Numbered from the stretch's first letter, positions 7,365 to 15,526 are shown. The stretch: DNA of 17,831 nt from CAZLBC01 sp964557575 (GCA_964557575.1 CAZLBC010000093.1:1-17831), one strand, 5' to 3'. Notes: generated by a model not told the origin, from the letters alone. Numbers and translations: made by a program.

Positions 7365-8168
7365 ATGAGAACCGCATACCGCTTCCTGCCCGCGGCGGCC
7401 CTGCTGCTGCCGCTGTTGTGTTCCGGCCTTCAACCCGCCGACGGCGCCGTCGGCGTCGGCGCCACACCGATCGCGGGCGCGGAGCTCATCTTCGACGGGA
7501 CCCGCAAGATGCTCGACGAGAAGTGGACCTACTGGGAGGGGCCGCGCTTCAGCTCGTCGCTGCCGATCAAGTGGAAGATCGTCGACGACCCGGTCGACGA
7601 GGGCACCTGCGTGATGAGCCACGACCCGGCCGCGAAGGGAGGCAAGTACGGCACGGCGGACATCGTCACCAAGAAGAAGTACCGCGACTTCCGCCTGCAC
7701 ATCGAGTTCCTGGTGAAAAAGAAAGGGGGCAACAGCGGCGTCTACCTGCAGAACCGCTACGAGATCCAGGTCCTCGACGGCGACAAGACCAAGCACGGCA
7801 TGGGCGCGGTCATCAACGAGACCCCCTCCCCCTACCACGCCTACAACGGGACGGGGACGTGGAACGCCTACGATATAAAGTTCCGCGCCGCCCGCTTCGC
7901 GGACGGAAAACTGACCGAGAAGGCGCGGGTCTCGATGTACTTCAACGGGATCAAGGTCCACGAGAACGTGGTGATCAACAAGGTCTGGGGCGGGAAGAAC
8001 TCCGGCCTCGACGGCGGCAACGACAACGGGCGGGGTATCACCGACCGGCCCGGCGGACTGAAGCTCCAGTGCGAGGGCCACGAGGTCCTCTACCGGAACA
8101 TCTGGATAAAGAAACTGGAGATCGAGAAGCCCGACTTCCCGTTCAAAGAGGAAAAGGTCGCGCAATGA
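7365..8168 (+). CDS. Secreted DUF1080 protein (3-keto-disaccharide hydrolase family)
   Basis: A 267-aa protein with a signal peptide (MRTAYRFLPAAALLLPLL..., cleavage near residues 26-28) and a single DUF1080 jelly-roll domain. Recognisable family features are AELIFDGT near the mature N terminus, YRDFRLHIEFLV, NSGVYLQNRYEIQVLD (123-138) and the GTWNAYDI segment around W166. It ends with EVLYRNIWIKKLE. DUF1080 members hydrolyse or beta-eliminate glycosidic bonds of 3-keto-sugars produced by Gfo/Idh-type oxidoreductases; no such oxidoreductase is in the window. The start at 7365 has a strong AGGAG (7353-7357) seven bases upstream and begins the signal peptide; an in-frame ATG at 7260 is less likely. 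The stop overlaps the next start by four bases (ATGA), so the two are co-translated. It could be a lectin-like relative, but the domain call is firm. Confidence 0.88.
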   Translation: MRTAYRFLPAAALLLPLLCSGLQPADGAVGVGATPIAGAELIFDGTRKMLDEKWTYWEGPRFSSSLPIKWKIVDDPVDEGTCVMSHDPAAKGGKYGTADIVTKKKYRDFRLHIEFLVKKKGGNSGVYLQNRYEIQVLDGDKTKHGMGAVINETPSPYHAYNGTGTWNAYDIKFRAARFADGKLTEKARVSMYFNGIKVHENVVINKVWGGKNSGLDGGNDNGRGITDRPGGLKLQCEGHEVLYRNIWIKKLEIEKPDFPFKEEKVAQ

Positions 8169-9052
8169 GGCGGCGGGCGTTTCTGAAGACGTCGCTCTGC
8201 GGGGCGGCCCTCGTCCCGGCCGCAACCGCGCGGTCCGGCGAGGCCGCCGAAACGTCCCGCATCGCCGTCTTCACCAAGCCCTTCCAGCACCTCGAATGCG
8301 GCCCGCTGGCCGACCTGGTCGCGGCAATCGGCGCCGACGCGGTCGAGCTGCCGGTGCGGCCGGGGGGGCACATCGAGCCGGCGGCCGTCGAGGAGAAGCT
8401 GCCGGCGATGGCCGCGGCCCTGGAGAAAAGGGGCCTGCAGATCGCGATCCTGGCCTCGGGGATCAACGGCCCCGACTCCCCGCACGCGGAAAAAACGCTG
8501 AAGACCGCCGCGGCCCTCGGCATCCGGCAGTACCGGCTGGCCTACTTCCGCTACGACCTGAAGAAGCCCATCGCCCCGCAGGCGGCGGCGATCGGGTCCC
8601 GGCTCCGCGACCTGGCGGCCATGAACCGGGAGATCGGCATCCGGGGGGTCTACCAGAACCACTCCGGCCGGCGCTACTTCGGCGCCCCCCTCTGGGACCT
8701 GCACGCGGCGCTGAAGGACATCGACCCCCGCCACGTGGCCGTCGCGTTCGACATCGGCCACGCGACGACCGAGGGCGGGAAGTCCTGGCCGATCCAGCAC
8801 GCGCTGCTGCGGCCGCGGATCGCGGCCGTCTACGTCAAGGACCCGCTGTGGGAGAAGGGGAAGCACCGCTGGGTGCCGCTGGGCGCCGGGCAGCTCGACC
8901 GCTCGTTTTTCGCGTCGATGAAACGGTCCGGGTTCGCCGGCCCGTATTCTCTCCACGTCGAGTACCTGCCCCACCGTGACCCCGACGCGCAGGCCACGTT
9001 CACCGCGGCCTTCAAGCGGGACCTCGCCGTCCTCCGGTCCTGGCTGGGGTGA
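8165..9052 (+). CDS. Tat-exported sugar phosphate isomerase/epimerase-like TIM barrel
   Basis: A 295-aa protein starting with a twin-arginine signal (RRRAFLKT, residues 2-9), so it should be exported already folded, often with a bound metal. The rest is one xylose-isomerase-like (AP endonuclease 2) TIM barrel. Barrel-end residues include E61 (AVELPVRP), N165-H166 (YQNHSG), D196 and H199 (FDIGHAT), the VYVKDPLW segment and E266 (HVEYLP). At the position where many family members have a metal-binding Glu before Asn-His (ENH), this protein has Gln164 (QNH), so its metal site may differ. The 4-bp overlap with the DUF1080 gene argues for a shared pathway, probably isomerising or cleaving a keto-sugar outside the cytoplasm. 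Its exact substrate is unknown. Confidence 0.85.
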   Translation: MRRRAFLKTSLCGAALVPAATARSGEAAETSRIAVFTKPFQHLECGPLADLVAAIGADAVELPVRPGGHIEPAAVEEKLPAMAAALEKRGLQIAILASGINGPDSPHAEKTLKTAAALGIRQYRLAYFRYDLKKPIAPQAAAIGSRLRDLAAMNREIGIRGVYQNHSGRRYFGAPLWDLHAALKDIDPRHVAVAFDIGHATTEGGKSWPIQHALLRPRIAAVYVKDPLWEKGKHRWVPLGAGQLDRSFFASMKRSGFAGPYSLHVEYLPHRDPDAQATFTAAFKRDLAVLRSWLG

Positions 9053-9132
9053 ATGGCGGCGCCGCGTGTGATGGACAGTCGTGCCCCGGTGAAAAGACGG
9101 GTATCGAGGCGGCCGCGACGGCGGTGTGCGGC

Positions 9133-9948
9133 TTACCGGGCGGCGAGAACGATGTCTTTCCGCGGCGCCGCATCCGCGATCGCCGCGCCGGTCCAGCAGG
9201 CCAGCCCGAGGACCGGCGCCAGCAGCTTCCGGCCGAACGACCGGTTGCAGATCGAGAAGTGGTCGCCGTTGTAGCCGACCGCCCGCATATCCACGTTCCA
9301 GGCCACCTGCACCAGCCGGCCGGCGGCGGCGTCATAGTGCCCGCGAAATCCTGAAAACCCCGCCGCGTGCGTGTTGACGCCGTCCATCGTCCCGAACAGC
9401 GTCGTGCCGGCATTCAGGAGTGCCTGGTCGTGTCGCGAGTAGAAATTGACGATGCCCTTCCGGGTATGGGCGAGGGCCCGCGACAGGTCGTACCCGGGCG
9501 ACAGGCTCGATGCCAGCAGGACAACGCCCTCGACGGGCAGGTCCTCCGGCAGGAGTTCGGTCGCCCAGACGGCGATCGCCGTTCCCCCGCTGTGGCCGAC
9601 CAGGTAGACCGGGCTGTCCGGGTTGTCCCGCCGGTACGTTGCAATGAGTTCCGCGGCCCTGGCGGCCTTCCGCCGGTTGTCTTCAACCGCCGTCTGGTTG
9701 TACAGCACCCCCAGCAGCGACGTCCAGTCGACCAGCATGACATCCGCGTCGACGCCCGCGTCCACCAGGCCCCGGCAGAGTTCCTCGTTGTTGAGCTGCC
9801 GGCCGTCGATGCCCGGAAACACGACCACCAGGCCGTTGTCCCGGTTCTCGCCGCTGAAAGACAGCTCGCGGAGATCGCAGCCGCCGAAGAGGGGCAGTGC
9901 CAGGAGTGCCGCGAGGAGAAGCGCCGTGGTTTGTTTTTTCCCCGTCAT
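9133..9948 (-). CDS. Alpha/beta-hydrolase lipoprotein
   Basis: A 271-aa protein with a predicted lipoprotein signal peptide (LLLAALLALPLFGGC, cysteine 24). The lipobox is not fully canonical because Phe is at -3. The hydrolase core has VVVFPGIDG as the first strand and oxyanion region, and the nucleophile elbow G-H-S120-G-G. The acid is probably D174 (YSRHDQALL) and the catalytic histidine H230 (YNGDHFSI). This is a complete Ser-Asp-His triad in the expected order, so esterase, lipase or thioesterase activity is likely; the substrate is unknown. ATG 9948 is chosen because AAGGA lies seven bases upstream and the signal peptide begins immediately; upstream in-frame ATGs have no such support. 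The gene is convergent with the TIM-barrel gene, leaving an 80-bp gap. Confidence 0.85.
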   Translation of the reverse strand: MTGKKQTTALLLAALLALPLFGGCDLRELSFSGENRDNGLVVVFPGIDGRQLNNEELCRGLVDAGVDADVMLVDWTSLLGVLYNQTAVEDNRRKAARAAELIATYRRDNPDSPVYLVGHSGGTAIAVWATELLPEDLPVEGVVLLASSLSPGYDLSRALAHTRKGIVNFYSRHDQALLNAGTTLFGTMDGVNTHAAGFSGFRGHYDAAAGRLVQVAWNVDMRAVGYNGDHFSICNRSFGRKLLAPVLGLACWTGAAIADAAPRKDIVLAAR

Positions 9949-10318
9949 GATCGTTTCCTTTTTTTCGGTTCGTTCGGTCATGCCGGACATGACGCAACCG
10001 CCGTGCCGGAACGGGACGCCGGTCAAGGATCGCGGCACGGCGGCGTGGCAGCCCCTTGCGAAACAGTCACTTGCAATTGTCGAGCGAAAAACGTCCGGCA
10101 TCGGCCGGCCGCCTGTTGAGAACAAAAGCGGGTAATAATACCCGGCAGCCCCCACCGCTTCCCCGCCGCGGACCGCACCGATCCCCTTTTTCGTATCCGG
10201 TCCGTGAAGTAGACTATCATGGCCTGAGACGATAAGGATCGGCGGCGGCAGCGCAGGCATGCCGCCCCCCGATCACGGGCGGGCGGTTACGCCGTGCGAT
10301 TGTTCGTTGGAGCACCCG
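9949..10318. other. 370-bp divergent intergenic region
   Basis: This stretch separates the minus-strand lipoprotein from the plus-strand ptsP remnant. Reading frames through it are short and show no recognisable protein. It is locally A/T-richer around 10120-10145 and holds a small inverted repeat at 10130-10143. A TATCAT at 10215-10220 could be a -10 element for ptsP but has no fitting -35. I see no RNA gene. Confidence 0.5.
10130..10143. repeat. Short inverted repeat GGGTA-ATAA-TACCC
   Basis: Perfect 5-bp arms flank a 4-base centre within the divergent intergenic region. It could be an operator for one of the flanking genes. Without any conserved context this is weak. Confidence 0.25.
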
Positions 10319-12442
10319 ATGAACACAGACCACGTAAAAATGCTGTACGACATCGGCGAACTGAATCGCCTCTTCGCCGACAGCGACGATATCGATACGT
10401 TCCTGAAGCGCATCGTCGACACGCTCGCGGAACACCTCAACGCGGAAGTCTGCTCGATATACCTGTACAAAGAAGCCGCCGGCGAACTCCTGCTGAAAGC
10501 CACCCGGGGCCTGAATCCCGCGTCCGTGAATACCGTGAAGATGAAGCTGGGGGAAGGTCTCGTCGGCCTCTGCCTGCAAACGGGGGAAGCCATTTGCGAA
10601 GCGTGCGGCGATCGGAACCCGGCGTTCAAGTTCTTCCCGGGAACCGACGAGGAGTTGTTCAAGTCCTTTCTCGCCGTGCCCATCGTGCACGGACGGATAA
10701 ACGTCGGCGTGCTGGTCGTGCAGAGAACGCAGGAGCATCCCTTTCACGAAAAAGACATCATGGCGCTGCGGACGGCGGCCTCGCAGCTCGCCTCGATGAT
10801 CGAAAACATCAACATCCTCTTTTCCGCCGCTCACCCCGAGACCGCGGGCCGGACCGGGGAACAAGAGACCGCGGCGTTACAATTCGTTTCAGGGAAATCG
10901 GTATCGCCGGGTGTCGCCTTCGGCACCAGCGCCCCGGCGGAGAACAAGAACGTACGCGACCTGCTTCATTTCAAAACAGATAAAAGATATAGCTCCGAGG
11001 AATTCGAGGTCGCCCTCGAAAAGACCGAGTCCCAACTCGAATCGCTGCAGCAGGAGGTCGGTGAAAAACTGTCGGATGCCGCGTCGCTTATTTTTTCGGC
11101 CCACCTCCTGATGCTCAAGGACGAGGGGTTCACCGGGGGTATGAAAGAGCGCATCGGCAACGGCGAAAATCCTCCCGATGCCGTTATCGGCCTGTTCAAA
11201 CAGTATTACGACATATTCTCGGCGAGCGAGAGTCTTGTCATCCGCGAAAAGATACAGGACATTCACGACCTCGCGTCCCGGATTCTCGACAATCTCGTTT
11301 CGGCGGACCGGTCCGCCGGCGATTACGCGGGCAGCATAATAATCGCCGAGGATATCCTTCCCTCCGAACTGCTCGCCCTCTCCGCCGAGCATATCGCCGG
11401 TATCGTACTCGCCCGCGGCGGCGTCACGTCCCACGTGGCGATCCTGGCACGGTCGCTCAACATACCCGCCGTCATCGTCAACAATCCCGCCCTGCTCGCT
11501 GTTCCGCCGGGGACGCCAGTACTGGTCGATGCCGACCAGGGTAATGTCTTCGTGGACCCGGACGACGACATCATCGACAGGTTCGCGGAAAAAAGCAGGA
11601 ACGCGGCGGCCCTGACAGATACCGCGTTCCTGGAAGCCCCCTGCCTGACGCGCGACGGGAAAAAGATAACCCTCATGGTTAATATAAATCTCCTGGGCGA
11701 TATCGCGAACGTACGGGACGTCGAAATAGACGGCATAGGGCTCTACCGAACCGAGTTTCCGTTCATCATCAGGAACACGTTTCCCTCCGAGGAGGAACAG
11801 TACACCATCTACCGGCGGCTGGTGGAAAACCTTGCGGATGCCACGGGGGACGCGAATAACATCGTGACGTTCAGGACCCTCGATATCGGGGGCGACAAGG
11901 TCCTGTCCTACTACCGGCGCGAAAAGGAGAACAATCCCTTCCTGGGCCTGCGTTCGATTCGATTTTCACTCCAGCACGATGACATTTTCAAACAGCAGTT
12001 GCGTGCCATACTGCGGGCGGGCACCGGCTGCAACCTGAGAATCATGTTTCCCATGATCTCCTCGCTCGATGAATTTCTGCAGTCGAAGGACATTCTCAAC
12101 GACTGTCTCGCCGAGCTTGCCGCGGCTGACGAGAAATACAACGCCGGCCCGGCAGTCGGATTGATGATAGAGATCCCGTCGGCCGTGAGCGTTATCGAGG
12201 ATCTCGCGCTACCTCGAAACAGTGCAGACGGCCGAATAACGGCAGCGATCCGCATGTGCCCCCTGCATAATGACCCCGGACAGGTGACGGTCCGGATCCT
12301 CTCCACCGTCCCGGGTCAGACGGCCAGGACGTGCAGGTGCCGGGAGCGGGCATACCGGATGATATCGCGGTCCGCCGTCACCAGCCGGGCATGCAGCGCG
12401 CGGGCGGTGGCCGCGATGATCCGGTCGGCGGGATCGCCGTGA
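10319..12442 (+). pseudogene. ptsP: PtsP (GAF domain + enzyme I of the PTS), C-terminally truncated
   Basis: The ATG at 10319 has GGAG (10309-10312) six bases upstream. Residues ~25-165 are a GAF domain (YDIGELNRLF, LNAEVCSIYLY, FKSFLAVPIVHG). Residues ~200-335 match the enzyme I N-terminal helical part. The phosphohistidine domain carries GGVTSHVAILARSLNIPAV with active-site H372. The PEP-binding barrel then starts well (GIGLYRTEFPF, FRTLDIGGDKVL, NPFLGLRSIRFSL, LRIMFPMIS, GLMIEIPSAVSVIEDLA). Homology stops at about codon 630 (base ~12208). The GTNDL metal-binding strand and the CGE catalytic-cysteine strand, about 140 residues in enzyme I, are absent. The remaining codons to 12442 are unrelated and read antisense into vapC. 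The protein could not complete PEP-dependent phosphorylation. Composition is less GC-rich than the flanking genes. Confidence 0.85.
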
Positions 12443-12747
12443 AAGTCTCCGGGCAGCCGGCTGCTGTCCACGGCAATCTGCGCCGACAGCGGGGCGAGGT
12501 GGTGGCCCGGAAACGACAGTGCCCGATCGATCCACGTATGAATATCCATCGCCAGGGTGAGGCGTCCCCGCTCTTCGAGCATCGCCAGTTCCCACAGCGC
12601 GATGGAGGGAACGTACAGTCGCCCGTCCGACGCGGCTTCATCCATCATGGCGCGGACGGCGGGCGTGTCGATTTTTTTATGACCCTCAAAGAGCCATATC
12701 CATACGTGCGTATCAAGCACCAGCGCCGCGCGATTACTGCTCGGCAT
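12316..12747 (-). CDS. vapC: PIN-domain toxin of a type II toxin-antitoxin module (VapC)
   Basis: A 143-aa PIN-domain protein with the acidic active site of VapC ribonucleases: D12 (LVLDTHVWIW), E53 (ALWELAML), D105/D108 (HGDPADRIIAAT) and D126 (LVTADRDI). These residues bind Mg or Mn for cleavage of tRNA or rRNA; the specific target cannot be read from sequence. The start ATG at 12747 lies 14 bp inside the end of the antitoxin gene, the usual coupled antitoxin-first order. Its 3' end faces the broken ptsP gene, ~108 bp from the last recognisable ptsP codon. Length and residues are complete, so it should be active. Confidence 0.92.
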   Translation of the reverse strand: MPSSNRAALVLDTHVWIWLFEGHKKIDTPAVRAMMDEAASDGRLYVPSIALWELAMLEERGRLTLAMDIHTWIDRALSFPGHHLAPLSAQIAVDSSRLPGDFHGDPADRIIAATARALHARLVTADRDIIRYARSRHLHVLAV

Positions 12748-12961
12748 GCCACACCTCGCCGATCGGGGCCGTGATATCGCCGTGCATGGTCACCGTATGT
12801 TTCAATGCGCCGAACGCCGACGGCGCGGGACCGTCGTCTACGGCCACCAGCTTCGCCACCGGCGTGCCGCGTTTCGTGATGATCACCTCCTCGCGGGTCT
12901 CATTGACCCGGTCCATCAGACGCAGGCAGGTGCTCTTGAATTTTCCCGCCGCTATTTTCAT
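12734..12961 (-). CDS. Phd/YefM-family antitoxin
   Basis: A 75-aa protein with the Phd/YefM N-terminal DNA-binding fold: KIAAGKFKSTCLRLMDRV, then EEVIITKRGTPVAKLVAV. A flexible C-terminal tail would wrap the PIN toxin. AGGAG lies just upstream of ATG 12961 (complement of 12966-12972). Such antitoxins neutralise VapC-type toxins and repress their own promoter. The direct repeats at 12978-13002 overlapping the promoter fit that role. It may be named vapB in databases, although its fold is Phd-like rather than AbrB-like. Confidence 0.9.
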   Translation of the reverse strand: MKIAAGKFKSTCLRLMDRVNETREEVIITKRGTPVAKLVAVDDGPAPSAFGALKHTVTMHGDITAPIGEVWHAEQ

Positions 12962-12977
12962 GGCGCTCTCCTAAATA

Positions 12978-13002
12978 ACCATAGTCATATTACCATGGTC
13001 AT
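12978..13002. promoter_or_regulatory. Operator-like direct repeats of the toxin-antitoxin module
   Basis: ACCATAGTCAT (12978-12988) and ACCATGGTCAT (12992-13002) are 11-bp direct repeats with one mismatch, spaced 14 bases start to start. The second contains the 8-bp palindrome ACCATGGT. They cover the -10 element and most of the spacer of the antitoxin promoter, as expected for autorepression by Phd-type antitoxins. Confidence 0.65.
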
Positions 13003-13015
13003 AAAATGATGTCAA
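12987..13015 (-). promoter_or_regulatory. Promoter of the toxin-antitoxin operon
   Basis: On the minus strand a perfect TTGACA (13015-13010) is followed after exactly 17 bases by TAATAT (12992-12987). The antitoxin start is ~25 bases further on. The operator-like repeats overlap it. Confidence 0.65.
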
Positions 13016-13100
13016 GTTGTTTTCGATAGCGGTACGCCTGGTATCGAGACCACATGAACGATATGACGGCATCCCCCGGCGTGGAATGCTCACCCCCGTC

Positions 13101-13129
13101 TTGACACCCGGCGGCGCCCGCCGTACGCT
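13101..13129 (+). promoter_or_regulatory. Candidate promoter giving a nearly leaderless message
   Basis: A perfect TTGACA (13101-13106), a 17-base spacer and TACGCT (13124-13129, weak match). The predicted start of transcription falls within a base or two of ATG 13137. There is no Shine-Dalgarno sequence before that ATG. This would drive the peptidase / TIM-barrel / DUF4838 operon. Confidence 0.4.
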
Positions 13130-13136
13130 GGCCGGT

Positions 13137-14510
13137 ATGACTGTCCCGCTGGTGCTCTCCGCCGTTACGCTCTTCGCCGCGCCGGGCCGCGGCGGCTACG
13201 CGGTCGTCGTGAAAGGCGAAACGTACGCCGACGCGGCGTGGAAGGCCGTCGCCGATGCCCTGGTCCGCAGGCACGACGGGGTTTTGGTTCGCTGCGACGA
13301 CGCCGTGACCGACGCGCTGCCGGCCCTCCGGCGGCAGTTCCCCCGCCACGCCTGCATCGTGGCCCGGCCGGAGGACTGCGGCCGGGCGTTCGTCGCGCGG
13401 GTCCACGTCATGATGCGGCAGCTCGACGACGACCCCTACCCCGACGCGATCTGGGGTATCGTCACCGGCTACGAACCCGCCGACGCCCTCCGCATCGCGG
13501 CACACGATGAGCCGCTGGTCGCGAAGCGCTGCCTGACCGCCACCGTCGGCGCCCCCCTCGACGCCTACGAGACGGGGCTGATGTTCAACGAGCTGAAAGC
13601 CGGGGTCATGTGGGAAAAGGCCGCCGGCACCATCGAGAAGCGCGCCTGCCCGCAAGACACCACCCGCCGCATCGTCGACGCCCTGAACGAATACAAGCCC
13701 GACGTCTTCATCACCAGCGGCCATGCCACCGAGCGGAACTGGATGATCGGGTTCTCCTACCGCAACGGCGTTTTCAGATGCGCGGACGGGCGGCTCTTCG
13801 GCGTGGACACGCAGGGACGGCGGCACCCGGTGCGGTCGCCGAACCCGAAGGTGCACCTGCCCGTCGGCAACTGCCTGATCGCCCACATCGACCGGCGGGA
13901 CTGCATGGCGCTGGCCCTGATGCGGTCGGCCGGCGTCCGCCAGATGGTCGGGTACACCGTCCCCACCGGCTACGGCTACGGCGGGTGGGGTGTGAAGGAC
14001 TACTTCTCCGAGCTGCAGGCCGGCCGCTTCACCCTGGCCGAGGCCCACTACGCCAACCAGCTCGCGCTGATCTACAACCTCGAACGGATCGGGAAAAACA
14101 CCCCGGGCCCGGCGCGGGGCGGCCTCCGCGGCGACCGCGACACGGTCGTCCTCTACGGCGACCCGGCCTGGGAGGCCCGCATGAAACGGCGAACGCTCCC
14201 CTGGTCGCAGCGGCTCGTCGAACGGGACGGCGCCTACACCTTCACCGTCACCTGCAACGAGCGGGGCGACTGGGACAACCGGCCCGTCGTCGAACTGCTG
14301 GACGAGCGGATCACGGACGTGACGGTCACCGCCGGCGGCGCGTACCGGCCGGTGATCGGCGACAACTTCATCCTGGTGAAATTCAACGAGGGCCTCCGGC
14401 CGATGAAGGGCAACCGCGGCGGCCCGGTGCCCGTCCGCGGGGACTTCGAGAAGGGCGATACGTTCGCCGTGCGGTTCACGGCGAAAAAAATCGGGCGAAG
14501 ATCGGAATAA
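13137..14510 (+). CDS. Predicted secreted clan-CD (gingipain/caspase-like) cysteine peptidase
   Basis: A 457-aa protein with a short signal peptide (MTVPLVLSAVTLFAA). The central region looks like a caspase-haemoglobinase fold. A strand and histidine occur in VFITSGHATERNW (H196), and 50 residues later another strand carries the cysteine in VGNCLIAHI (C246), followed by a helix and VRQMVGYTVPTGYG. This His-then-Cys order and spacing resemble the gingipain (C25) catalytic dyad. The C-terminal ~90 residues (from ~365, YTFTVTCNERGDWDNRP) look like a small beta-sandwich, as often follows C25 domains. The family assignment is inference from these motifs; the substrate is unknown. ATG 13137 is preferred to an in-frame ATG at 13017 because the signal peptide begins there, although no ribosome binding site is seen. 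The next gene follows after 34 bp. Confidence 0.65.
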   Translation: MTVPLVLSAVTLFAAPGRGGYAVVVKGETYADAAWKAVADALVRRHDGVLVRCDDAVTDALPALRRQFPRHACIVARPEDCGRAFVARVHVMMRQLDDDPYPDAIWGIVTGYEPADALRIAAHDEPLVAKRCLTATVGAPLDAYETGLMFNELKAGVMWEKAAGTIEKRACPQDTTRRIVDALNEYKPDVFITSGHATERNWMIGFSYRNGVFRCADGRLFGVDTQGRRHPVRSPNPKVHLPVGNCLIAHIDRRDCMALALMRSAGVRQMVGYTVPTGYGYGGWGVKDYFSELQAGRFTLAEAHYANQLALIYNLERIGKNTPGPARGGLRGDRDTVVLYGDPAWEARMKRRTLPWSQRLVERDGAYTFTVTCNERGDWDNRPVVELLDERITDVTVTAGGAYRPVIGDNFILVKFNEGLRPMKGNRGGPVPVRGDFEKGDTFAVRFTAKKIGRRSE

Positions 14511-14544
14511 TGACCGGCGAACCGGGCCGGACGGAGGAAGAGCG

Positions 14545-15492
14545 ATGACGACCAGCGGCATCAGGCGCAGGGACGTTCTGCTGGGCGCGGCCGGCGCGGC
14601 CGCGGCCGGCGGGTTGCTCGCCGGCGGCGGTGAACGCACGGAGAAGCCCCGCGCCAAAAAAAGGCCGAATCCCATCGCCGTCTCGACCTACTCCTACTGG
14701 CGGTACCGGGCCGGGCGGCGGGTCCCGGTCGAGGAGTGTGTCGACCTCGCGGCCGCGGCCGGGTTCGACGCCGTCGAACTGCTCCACGTCCAGATGCACA
14801 AGGAGGACAACGCGTACCTGCATGACCTCAAGAAACGCGCGCTGGTCAACGGCATGGACCTCTGCTGCCTGTCGACGCACCAGGACTTCGTGTCGCCGGA
14901 AAAGGACAAGCGCCGCAAGAATGTCGAGCGGACGATCCACTGCATCGAGCTGGCCGCCGCGCTCGGCATCCCCCTGATCCGGGTCAACACCGGCCGGTGG
15001 GGCACGTCGCGGGACTTCAACCACCTGATGGAACACCGCGGCATCGAACCGCCGCTGAAGGGCTACACCGACGAGGACGCCTACCCGTGGGTGATCGCGT
15101 CCCTGCAGCGGTGCCTGCCCGTTGCCGAGAAGCGCGGGGTCATCCTCGGGCTCGAGAACCACTGGGGCCTGGCCCGGACGCCGGCGGGCCTCCTGCGGAT
15201 CGTGAAGGCCGTCGACTCGCCCTGGCTGCAGGTGATCGCCGATACCGGGAACTTCCTGGAAGACCCCTACGAGAAGCTCGCGATGATCGCGCCGCGGACG
15301 GTGTACATCCAGGCCAAGACCTACTACGGCGGCGGGACGTGGTATACCCTCGATCTCGACTACGACCGGATCGCGGCGATCTTCCGGAAACACGACTTCC
15401 GGGGCTACGTCTCCCTGGAATTCGAGGGTAAGGAAGACGCCGCGACGGCGATCCCCAAGAGCCTCGCCCTGCTCAGGAAGGCGTTCGCCTGA
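14545..15492 (+). CDS. Tat-exported sugar phosphate isomerase/epimerase-like TIM barrel
   Basis: A 315-aa protein with a twin-arginine signal (RRRDVLLGAAGAAAAGG, residues 7-23) and one xylose-isomerase-like TIM barrel. It has the usual metal-site residues: E204 with H206 (LGLENHWG), D233 (IADTGNF) and a C-terminal Glu at 292 (SLEFEG). AGFDAVELLHV near residue 75 is the typical early strand. GGAGGAAG precedes ATG 14545 at good distance. It differs clearly from the other TIM barrel at 8165, which has Gln at the ENH position. The reaction is probably isomerisation or epimerisation of a sugar or keto-sugar in the periplasm. It sits between the predicted peptidase and the DUF4838 gene with 34-bp gaps on both sides, so one transcript is likely. 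Confidence 0.87.
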   Translation: MTTSGIRRRDVLLGAAGAAAAGGLLAGGGERTEKPRAKKRPNPIAVSTYSYWRYRAGRRVPVEECVDLAAAAGFDAVELLHVQMHKEDNAYLHDLKKRALVNGMDLCCLSTHQDFVSPEKDKRRKNVERTIHCIELAAALGIPLIRVNTGRWGTSRDFNHLMEHRGIEPPLKGYTDEDAYPWVIASLQRCLPVAEKRGVILGLENHWGLARTPAGLLRIVKAVDSPWLQVIADTGNFLEDPYEKLAMIAPRTVYIQAKTYYGGGTWYTLDLDYDRIAAIFRKHDFRGYVSLEFEGKEDAATAIPKSLALLRKAFA

Positions 15493-15526
15493 GCAAGCCG
15501 CAGCAATTATCGACGGAGGAACGACA

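Noticed and set aside
5865..8225. Minus-strand frame of 786 codons
   Set aside because: Antisense to two genes with clear domains and signal peptides; a product of high GC content.
5615..9052. Plus-strand frame of over 1100 codons
   Set aside because: Most of it is an out-of-frame reading of the CPBP, HzsA-like and DUF1080 genes. Only the segment from 8165 is a real gene.
12209..12315. Remnant of the ptsP 3' end or an IS end
   Set aside because: None of the three plus-strand frames restores GTNDL or CGE motifs, and I see no terminal inverted repeats or target duplication.
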